Positions 16,755-23,242 of a DNA stretch of 38,628 nucleotides are shown here, piece after piece. Numbering within the stretch: position 1 is the first letter of the stretch; each line of letters begins with the position of its first letter. The notes beneath the pieces are model-generated. The model was given only the letters and a program-made list of their open reading frames with translations, was not told where the DNA came from and searched no databases. The stretch covers positions 1-38,628 of the forward strand of contig JAFDVL010000147.1 in assembly GCA_018268995.1 (NCBI GenBank). Direction: 5' to 3'. Origin of the DNA: Acidobacteriota bacterium (GTDB lineage: Bacteria > Acidobacteriota > Blastocatellia > RBC074). The position numbers and the translations under genes were made by a program.

Positions 16755-19205
16755 ATGCAACGTGAATTCAAGATCACCTTTGCCGTGTTGATTGTGATGT
16801 CCCTGGCCGTAATCACCTGGGCCAGCATCGCGCAACGAAAACCAAGTCAAAATCCTTCCCCAACCAGTACCAAAGAACTCCCAACAACCTCGACACAGGG
16901 CGAACTAACCATCCTTGACAAAGAGGGCAAGCTCAGCGGCATGTGCCCGCTCAAACACACCGATGTCAAAGCCGACATCAGCGGATTCCTCGTGCGCGCC
17001 ACCGTCACACAGGAATTTGAAAACACTGCCGATCACAAAATCGAAGCCGTCTACACTTTCCCGCTGCCACAAAATTCTGCCGTAGACGATATGACGATGC
17101 TCGTTGGTGGACGCACCGTCAAAGGCAAAATCAAAAAGCGTGAAGAGGCCAAACAAATCTACGAAGAAGCTCGGCGCAACGGCAATGTCGCTTCTCTGCT
17201 GGATCAGGAACGCCCCAACATCTTCACGCAATCCGTGACGAATATTATGCCGGGCGAAAAAGTGAAGATCGTCATCAGCTACGTCGAAACCCTGAAATAT
17301 GAAGATGGCAATTACGAATTCGTGTTTCCGATGGTTGTCGGCCCGCGTTACATCCCCGGCAACGCAATTGGCAAACAAGCGGGCGGATGGGGAAACGACA
17401 CTGATCAGGTGCCCGACGCTTCGCGCATCACGCCAAACGTCGCCAAACCCGGCACACGCGCAGGCCATGATATTTCGGTCGAAGTCACGCTGGATGCGGG
17501 AGTCGCGTTCGACAACGTGATTTCTAAAACGCACGAAGTCAGCATCAACCGCGAAGGCCAGAACAAAGCCATCGTCAAACTGAAAGATCAGGCCACGTTG
17601 CCGAACAAAGATTTCATCCTGAAATACGATGTGGCAGGCAGGAAAATCAACGATGCCATCCTGACACACAACGGCAGCAATGGCGGATTCTTCCAATTGA
17701 TTCTGCAACCACCGGATCGCCCAACAAACGATCAAATCACGCCGAAAGAATTGGTCTTTGTGCTCGACACTTCGGGTTCAATGTCTGGCTTCCCGATTGA
17801 AAAAGCCAAAGAGGCAATGAAACACGCGATTGACGGCTTGAATCCGCGCGACACATTCAATCTGATTACCTTCGCGGGTGACACTCAGATTCTCTTTCCG
17901 AAACCAGTTGCCGCAACCCGCGAAAACCTGCGGCTCGCACAGGATTTTCTGGCAGAACGCAGAGGTGGAGGCGGAACGGAAATGATGAAAGCGATTCGCG
18001 CGGCACTTGATCCGACCGATTCGCAGGAACACGTCCGCATCGTTTGTTTTATGACGGATGGCTATGTTGGCAACGAATCGGAAATCATTGCCGAAATCAA
18101 ACGCCATCCGCAGGCACGCATTTTCAGCTTCGGCATTGGTTCTTCCGTCAATCGCTTCCTGCTCGATAAAATGGCGCAGGCGGGACGCGGCGAAGTCGAA
18201 TACGTCGCGCTGAACGACGACGGATCGAAGGCCGCAACACGCTTTCACGAACGCGTGCAAAATCCGCTGCTGACGGACATTGAAGTGGATTGGGGCGGAT
18301 TGAAAGTGACAGACGTGTATCCCAAACAAATCCCTGATTTATTCAGCGCCAAGCCGTTGATTTTGACGGGCAAATACAACGGCGCGGGTCGCGCGACAAT
18401 TCGACTGCGCGGCAAGCAAGCAGGGCAAGCCTTGGCGCGCGAAATCGCCGTTGACTTCCCTGCTTCGCAGCCACAACACGACGTATTGGCAACGCTCTGG
18501 GCACGCACGAAGATTGACGATTTGACAATGCAAGACCCGAACAACGGCGAGCGGCTGGATTTGCGTGAATCCATCACCGCATTGGGATTGCAATATCGCC
18601 TGATGACGCAATACACATCATTCGTCGCGGTCGAAGAGAAAATCATCACGGATGGCACTACGCCACGACGTGTTGATGTTCCCGTAGAGATGCCCGAAGG
18701 CGTGAGCTACGACGGAGTGTTTGGTAAAGAGCGCGAAGAAAAAGTGAAAGTAGCGGGCAACTATCGAATGCTACAAATGGCTCCCGGCATTGCGGGCGGC
18801 ACCGCGCGGATGAAATCAAGCCGGGGCAGTTATTCTTCTGCGGATGCCGTAGCTATCGCCCCCGCTCCACCACCAATGCCAACACCAATGCCGGAGCGTG
18901 TTGTCGAAAAGGACAAAGCAAAACCTGAAGCGCCTGCAAAACGCCCCGTCACCAAACTGCATCCGGCAATCGTTTCTGTCATCCAGGGGCAACCCGCGAA
19001 TTTCGTCAGCAATGGCAAAGCCGAAATTCAAATCTGGCTGATAGAAAAGAATGTGGCAAACATCGCGCAACTCAAACACCTCGGCTTTGAAATTTCGTCT
19101 GATCCGAGCGACTCGAAATTGATCATCGGTAAGATTGCGGTCGAGAAACTATCGAAGCTGGCTGAACTAAGCTTCGTGCGGTTCATCGCGCCGTATTCGC
19201 GGTAA
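16755..19205 (+). CDS. VIT and von Willebrand factor A domain protein
   Basis: An 816-residue protein anchored or exported by an N-terminal hydrophobic segment (about 6-26). A VIT (vault/inter-alpha-trypsin) domain at about 50-185 includes ISGFLVRATVTQEFENTADH and the AxxxYEEARRNGNVASLLDQ signature. A vWA domain at about 325-500 has an intact metal-ion-dependent adhesion site: FVLDTSGSMSG with Asp338, and TDG near 435. A proline-rich linker (about 700-735) leads to a small unrecognised C-terminal domain. VIT-vWA proteins are taken to mediate protein-protein contacts outside the cytoplasm; no substrate is known. The start has GGAG at a good distance. The neighbours are unrelated, so it is probably monocistronic, closed by the palindrome at 19212. 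Confidence 0.9.
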   Translation: MQREFKITFAVLIVMSLAVITWASIAQRKPSQNPSPTSTKELPTTSTQGELTILDKEGKLSGMCPLKHTDVKADISGFLVRATVTQEFENTADHKIEAVYTFPLPQNSAVDDMTMLVGGRTVKGKIKKREEAKQIYEEARRNGNVASLLDQERPNIFTQSVTNIMPGEKVKIVISYVETLKYEDGNYEFVFPMVVGPRYIPGNAIGKQAGGWGNDTDQVPDASRITPNVAKPGTRAGHDISVEVTLDAGVAFDNVISKTHEVSINREGQNKAIVKLKDQATLPNKDFILKYDVAGRKINDAILTHNGSNGGFFQLILQPPDRPTNDQITPKELVFVLDTSGSMSGFPIEKAKEAMKHAIDGLNPRDTFNLITFAGDTQILFPKPVAATRENLRLAQDFLAERRGGGGTEMMKAIRAALDPTDSQEHVRIVCFMTDGYVGNESEIIAEIKRHPQARIFSFGIGSSVNRFLLDKMAQAGRGEVEYVALNDDGSKAATRFHERVQNPLLTDIEVDWGGLKVTDVYPKQIPDLFSAKPLILTGKYNGAGRATIRLRGKQAGQALAREIAVDFPASQPQHDVLATLWARTKIDDLTMQDPNNGERLDLRESITALGLQYRLMTQYTSFVAVEEKIITDGTTPRRVDVPVEMPEGVSYDGVFGKEREEKVKVAGNYRMLQMAPGIAGGTARMKSSRGSYSSADAVAIAPAPPPMPTPMPERVVEKDKAKPEAPAKRPVTKLHPAIVSVIQGQPANFVSNGKAEIQIWLIEKNVANIAQLKHLGFEISSDPSDSKLIIGKIAVEKLSKLAELSFVRFIAPYSR

Positions 19206-19211
19206 GAATCA

Positions 19212-19361
19212 AACCACGGAGAGCACGGAGCACACGGAGTTTTTTAGACAGGATTGACAAGATTAATAACAGGATTGACAAGAACCAACTTGTAAATCTT
19301 GTCAAAAATCTTGTTCATCCTGTCTCGTCTTTCCTCCGTGTCCTCTGTGCGCTCTGTGGTT
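19212..19361. repeat. 150-bp imperfect palindrome between converging genes
   Basis: The outer arms (about 28 bases each, roughly 24 matches) begin AACCACGGAGAGCACGGAG and end GCTCTGTGGTT. The inner arms repeat GACAGGATTGACAAGATT and its complement. Within each arm the sequence is itself semi-repetitive (ACGGAG units; ACAGGATTGACAAGA twice). The element fills the space between a plus-strand and a minus-strand gene and overlaps the latter's stop codon. As RNA it would form a long hairpin on either strand and could serve as a bidirectional terminator. Confidence 0.8.
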
Positions 19362-19980
19362 AATTCTTTCTTGCCACGCCGCGATAGGTTTCGCTGAAAA
19401 GACGCGGGATGTTGGGCATCAAAAATCGGTCGAGTTTGGTGATTTCAAAGCCTGCTTTTTGAATCAGGCGATCTATCGGGCGATTGATATTGCAACCGCA
19501 GCCAACCACGCGCTGAAGCGGGTTAAGCCGATCCTGCCACATAGAGGTTTTCTCATCATCGCTGCGCCCGTGTTCGCAAAATAAAAACTCGCCTTCCGGC
19601 TTCAAGACGCGCTTCATTTCTGCCAGCGCCGCTTCCACCCCGGCAATCGAACACAATGTCCACGTCGTCACCACCGTATCAAAGCTGGCATCCGCAAACG
19701 GCAGTTTTCCGCCCGCATCCAGTTGCACTCGTTCTACGGGCATCCGCGCTTTTGCAATTCGCGCCTGCACCAATTCGGGCCGGAAATTTTCTGAATCCAG
19801 TGCGGTTAATTGTTCCACGGTTGCGGGATAAAAAGGCAAATTCAGGCCCGTCCCAAATCCAATTTCCAGGACGTTGCCGTGTGCAGGAGCGAGTACCAAT
19901 TGCCGTTGCTTTTGCGCATCGGGATTGCCGAGCGCCCAATCCAAAATGCGTGGAAAAATGTAATGTGCGTAGATGCCCAT
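19360..19980 (-). CDS. Class I SAM-dependent methyltransferase
   Basis: A 206-residue cytosolic methyltransferase of the Methyltransf_11 type. Motif I, VLEIGFGTG, is at 37-45, with the acidic end of strand 2 near TALDSENF (about 58-66), motif II LPFADASFDTVVTTWTLCSI near 93-112, and EMKRVLKPEGEFLFCEHG near 121-138. The closing part, GCGCNINRPIDRLIQKAGFE, resembles METTL7-like and phosphatidylethanolamine methyltransferase-like proteins, so a lipid or small-molecule substrate is possible; this is not established. The gene stands alone between two palindromic repeats, one overlapping its stop codon and one beginning seven bases before its start, leaving almost no room for its own promoter. Confidence 0.88.
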   Translation of the reverse strand: MGIYAHYIFPRILDWALGNPDAQKQRQLVLAPAHGNVLEIGFGTGLNLPFYPATVEQLTALDSENFRPELVQARIAKARMPVERVQLDAGGKLPFADASFDTVVTTWTLCSIAGVEAALAEMKRVLKPEGEFLFCEHGRSDDEKTSMWQDRLNPLQRVVGCGCNINRPIDRLIQKAGFEITKLDRFLMPNIPRLFSETYRGVARKN

Positions 19981-19986
19981 AAATCA

Positions 19987-20165
19987 AAGTCCAGAGAGTC
20001 CAGAGAGTCCAGAGAGTCTGGGAGTCCAGAGAGTCCAGAGAGTCCAGAGAGTCTGGGAGTCTGGAGAGTCCTGATTCCCCCTACCCAAGTTTACAAGACT
20101 TCTCCCGACCTTCCCAGACTCTCCGACTCCCTAGACTCCCTGGACTCTCTGGACTCTCTGGACTT
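19987..20165. repeat. Palindrome built of 9-bp tandem repeats (AGTCCAGAG)
   Basis: The left side has about nine tandem units of AGTCCAGAG and the variant AGTCTGGG. The right side carries the complementary CTCTGGACT/CTCCCTGGA units, ending GGACTT. The unpaired centre is about 40 bases (near 20070-20110). The whole forms a long self-complementary structure overlapping the stop codon of the next minus-strand gene. Short tandem units arranged as an inverted repeat suggest slippage-driven growth within a palindromic element. Confidence 0.85.
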
Positions 20166-20850
20166 AATTGACGGATTGATGCAGCGATTGCCAAGATGCC
20201 TGCAATAATTCATCAATGCGTTGCCAATCGGCTTCAGTGACGCCGCCCTGCTCAGCTTTCTGGTCACGAATCAGCATTGCTTCGGCGCGTAATCGGGCGT
20301 GTTCGGCAAATTTCTCGACTGGCAGTTGATACATCGCGGCGGGCAATTCGGCCAAGGAACGATCCAGATCGGCGCGCGAATATTTGTTGCGTTCGCGGTG
20401 AATGATCCACCATTCCAGTTCCAACTTGGCAACCTCGTTGACATCGAAAGCAATGTCGCTGACTTCACGAATCGCGCCATAATATTTCACCAGATTCGGC
20501 AATGCTTTTTCGTAATCGCTGCGTCCGTGCCCGCCTTTGAAAACAAAGGCCGCCTTCGCCGCCTGATACGCCACGGCATTCGAACGCCAGAGCGGCAAGC
20601 GATATTGCTTCCGCAGCAGTTCAGCCAATTGACCAAACAATTTGACGCGTTCCTTGTCGTAGTACGAACGCCACATCCCTGTTTCAAGATGCGCGACTTC
20701 CTTCGCATCGAATTCGCGCAGGCTGGTCTGACGCGGGGCAAGCAAGTCGTATCCAATCCAGCCCGCCAGCCCAACCAAAAGCGCAGTAACAATAAGCCAG
20801 CGAGTTTTTGTTTTTGCGGCAAAGGGAAAATCGGTGATTGCCTGGGACAT
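20164..20850 (-). CDS. Single-span membrane protein of unknown function
   Basis: A 228-residue protein with one membrane span (about 17-36, WLIVTALLVGLAGWIGYDLL). A helical domain follows with aromatic-rich segments (LETGMWRSYYDKERVKLFGQ and LELEWWIIHRERNKY). The likely orientation is N-in with the domain outside, from the few basic residues before the span. No family is recognised. The start is well supported by GGAGGAAG before the ATG. The gene's stop codon lies in the outer edge of the tandem palindrome. gmhB is 47 bases upstream on the same strand, so gmhB may be co-transcribed with it, although their roles need not be related. Confidence 0.72.
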   Translation of the reverse strand: MSQAITDFPFAAKTKTRWLIVTALLVGLAGWIGYDLLAPRQTSLREFDAKEVAHLETGMWRSYYDKERVKLFGQLAELLRKQYRLPLWRSNAVAYQAAKAAFVFKGGHGRSDYEKALPNLVKYYGAIREVSDIAFDVNEVAKLELEWWIIHRERNKYSRADLDRSLAELPAAMYQLPVEKFAEHARLRAEAMLIRDQKAEQGGVTEADWQRIDELLQASWQSLHQSVN

Positions 20851-20897
20851 AGTGCTTCCTCCAATAAACCTTACGCACAGAAGGAAGCGATTGGATT

Positions 20898-21404
20898 TTA
20901 AAGCTGATATTTCGCTACGGCATCAGACAACGAAGTGGCGCAATCATAGTTCGCGTCTTCGCCAATCAGAATATTACGACAGCCGAGTTTTGCACCTGCT
21001 TCCATATCTGAAAGCGAATCGCCAATCAGAATGGATTTCGCAAACTCAATTTCGTGCATCTGCTGCTGTGCCTGAAGAAACATCCCGGTCTTTGGCTTGC
21101 GACAGTCGCATTGATCTTTGTCATGCGGACAGCAAAAAATGGCCGTAATCTCTGCACCAGATGCTGTTAGTTCGCCCACCATTCGCGCGTGAATGTCCTG
21201 CAAATCTTCCATCGTCATTAAGCCGCGCGCGATTCCGCGTTGATTGGTCACGACAATCAAACGATAGTTTTTTTCGGTCAGGATTTTCAGCGCTTCTTTC
21301 ACGCCCGGCAGGAATTCAAACTCGCCCCAGTGCTTGACGTAATCATCATCTCGCTTGCGATTGATCACGCCGTCGCGGTCAAGAAAAATTGTCGTGTAAT
21401 TCAT
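20898..21404 (-). CDS. gmhB: D-glycero-D-manno-heptose 1,7-bisphosphate 7-phosphatase (HAD family)
   Basis: A 168-residue HAD phosphatase. The nucleophile motif FLDRDGVIN places Asp9 and Asp11; motif II is VVTNQRGIARG; Lys105 lies in CRKPKTGM; motif IV is LIGDSLSDMEAG with Asp129 and Asp133. The zinc-binding CCPHDKDQCDC segment (91-101), a hallmark of GmhB, is intact. The enzyme removes the 7-phosphate in ADP-heptose synthesis for lipopolysaccharide core; histidinol phosphatase relatives share the fold. The ATG at 21404 follows the stop of the Uma2-type gene by one base (TGATATG) and lacks its own ribosome binding site, so its translation is probably coupled. No other heptose gene is nearby. 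Confidence 0.9.
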   Translation of the reverse strand: MNYTTIFLDRDGVINRKRDDDYVKHWGEFEFLPGVKEALKILTEKNYRLIVVTNQRGIARGLMTMEDLQDIHARMVGELTASGAEITAIFCCPHDKDQCDCRKPKTGMFLQAQQQMHEIEFAKSILIGDSLSDMEAGAKLGCRNILIGEDANYDCATSLSDAVAKYQL

Positions 21405-21405
21405 A

Positions 21406-22017
21406 TCAAGCCAGCGGTCGCAACTGCGGATATTGCGGCGTGTTATCAAACGTCACCCCCAAATAGATGTCTTGCAATTTGATTTGCACACCAACTGAAG
21501 CCAGCGTTACAACATCTTCCAGAACATTATATTCATAGTAGCTCCACGAACCATCCGACTGCTTGATGAAGTGCGAGACATGCGGGCGATGCTGTGCCAC
21601 CAGCAAATATTCGCAAAAGTTCGGAATAGATTTGTAGTGCGAGAATTTGTCGCCTCGATCATAGGCTTCGGTAGATTTTGACAGGACTTCGACAATCAGT
21701 GCAGGGTTCGTCAACACATCAACGCCCCCGATTTTCTCAAAGCTGGCTCGTCCACACAGCGCAGAAAAATCGCCAAAGCGAAACGGCGGCAAGCTCGGTA
21801 CTTTGATCGCAGTGTTAGAGGTAAACGCGCGACATCCACGCGTCATTAATGGGACTTTGAGACAAGCAAGAAAGTTCCCTTCAATTTCATAGTGCGCCTC
21901 ACTCGCCCCGCCCATATCAAACAGTTCTCCATCCCAATATTCCAGCCGCCCTTCGGCAGTTTGAATCAATTCATAATATTCTTCCAACGTGTATTTATGT
22001 TTTGGCACTGCACTCAT
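21406..22017 (-). CDS. Uma2-family (DUF820) PD-(D/E)XK nuclease-like protein
   Basis: A 203-residue member of the Uma2/DUF820 family, a restriction-endonuclease-like fold abundant in cyanobacteria and in Acidobacteriota. The N-terminal YTLEEYYELIQTAEGRLEYW, the central RFGDFSALCG, where homologues read PDVSVVC, and LIVEVLSKSTEAYDRGDKF are typical. The presumed catalytic set is the aspartate of FGD, the glutamate of VEVLS and the lysine of DKF. The biological role of this family is unsettled and is usually annotated as endonuclease. GAGGAAGAG stands about ten bases upstream of the ATG. It is coupled to gmhB, an odd partner that suggests operon shuffling rather than shared function. Confidence 0.85.
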   Translation of the reverse strand: MSAVPKHKYTLEEYYELIQTAEGRLEYWDGELFDMGGASEAHYEIEGNFLACLKVPLMTRGCRAFTSNTAIKVPSLPPFRFGDFSALCGRASFEKIGGVDVLTNPALIVEVLSKSTEAYDRGDKFSHYKSIPNFCEYLLVAQHRPHVSHFIKQSDGSWSYYEYNVLEDVVTLASVGVQIKLQDIYLGVTFDNTPQYPQLRPLA

Positions 22018-22120
22018 AACACAACTCTTCCTCTCTTGAATCTGTCTTCTGGCAGGCGCATTCTACTACATTCCTATTGCAAACCTAGCACTGAGCAAAG
22101 AGTATTCCGCCGTAAGGATT

Positions 22121-23167
22121 ATGAAGCAAATCAAACAAATATTGAGATTATTTGCAGTCCTCCCTCTCTGCACAATCTTCATCGTAGCTCACGCCCAAGG
22201 CCGTCTTGTCAGCGAACGATTTCAACAGTTGACGCGCGCTTCCAAGTGGCAGTTGGTCACATCGCTGCCCATCAACTTCAACACCCATCACCCGCAGGGA
22301 ATGGTAAAAATCGGCGCAGAGTTTTATGTCTCCTCGGTTGAAGTCACGCAACCTACCAAACGATTCGCCACGCCGCAAAATGGCTATGATCGTGATCCGG
22401 GTGCGGGCATCGGACATCTTTTCAAATTCGACCGTAACGGCAATCTCATTGCGGATCTCAAACTTGGTGAAGGCACGATGTATCACCCTGGCGGAATTGA
22501 TTTCGACGGCAAATTCATTTGGGTCTCTGTCGCCGAATACCGACCCAATAGCCGTTCCATTATCTATCGCGTTGACCCCGCTACGATGAAAGCAACCGAA
22601 GTCTTTCGTTACAACGATCACCTCGGCGGCATCCTTCACAACACCGAAAAACACACATTGCACGGCGTCAGTTGGGGGTCGCGTTGGTTCTACCGCTGGA
22701 CGGTGGACAGACGAGGCCGCGTCACGAATGCCACGACACCGCCAGAAAAACTGCGTCAGCGCAATCCGTCCTTTTACATTGACTATCAGGACTGTAAATA
22801 CCTGGGACGTGGCGAAATGTTGTGCGGCGGGTTAAGCAATTATCAGAGTAAAGGCCATAGATTCAGCCTCGGCGGGTTGGAGTTACTTGACCTTACGACG
22901 GGTCGCGCAATTCATCAATTGCCGCTGGAACTGTGGACAGAATCTGGCCTGCCGATGACACAGAATCCGTTTTGGCTGGAGCCAGCCGAACGCGGGTTGC
23001 GCGCGTATTTTATGCCCGAAGATCAACACTCAACGCTGTATGTTTTTGAAATAGCTCAGCACGCGAAGCGCCTGGGAGCGCAGGCGTCTCGCCTGCCGTT
23101 TGCGAGCGAAGCGATGCAATTGAGGCGCGTGAGGGAATCCGCTAAATATCGGGCGCATTCCTCGTGA
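22121..23167 (+). CDS. Secreted protein resembling DUF6454, C-terminus replaced by repeat-derived codons
   Basis: A 348-residue protein with a signal peptide (MKQIKQILRLFAVLPLCTIF, cleavage after AHA). The body has beta-propeller-like strands: HPQGMVKIGAEFYVSSVEVT, GIGHLFKFDRNGNLIADLKL, YHPGGIDFDGKFIWVSVAEY and HGVSWGSRWFYRW. This fits a DUF6454-type secreted protein of unknown function; the assignment is from memory of the pattern. The last 33 or so residues (from about KRLGAQASRLP) read through a palindromic repeat starting at 23071, and the stop lies inside that repeat. The natural end was probably near TLYVFEIA, so the tail is foreign or decayed. AAGGATT precedes the ATG. Confidence 0.8.
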   Translation: MKQIKQILRLFAVLPLCTIFIVAHAQGRLVSERFQQLTRASKWQLVTSLPINFNTHHPQGMVKIGAEFYVSSVEVTQPTKRFATPQNGYDRDPGAGIGHLFKFDRNGNLIADLKLGEGTMYHPGGIDFDGKFIWVSVAEYRPNSRSIIYRVDPATMKATEVFRYNDHLGGILHNTEKHTLHGVSWGSRWFYRWTVDRRGRVTNATTPPEKLRQRNPSFYIDYQDCKYLGRGEMLCGGLSNYQSKGHRFSLGGLELLDLTTGRAIHQLPLELWTESGLPMTQNPFWLEPAERGLRAYFMPEDQHSTLYVFEIAQHAKRLGAQASRLPFASEAMQLRRVRESAKYRAHSS

Positions 23168-23223
23168 CGTGTGCAAGCGGCGTTGCACGCGCTTGCAGCA
23201 GGCGAGACGCCTGCGCTCCCAGG
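23071..23223. repeat. REPIN-like palindrome, copy A, fused to the DUF6454-like gene
   Basis: The perfect 26-bp terminal arms begin CCTGGGAGCGCAGGCG (23071-23096) and are complemented at 23198-23223. Each arm contains its own small hairpin (GCAGGCG TCT CGCCTGC). The 101-base centre supplies the last codons and stop of the preceding plus-strand gene. The outer GGGAGCGCA head is shared with copies B and C; the hairpin stem differs. It lies 19 bases beyond the kinase stop codon. Confidence 0.85.
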
Positions 23224-23242
23224 GCTGCGCGCTTCTCACAGT

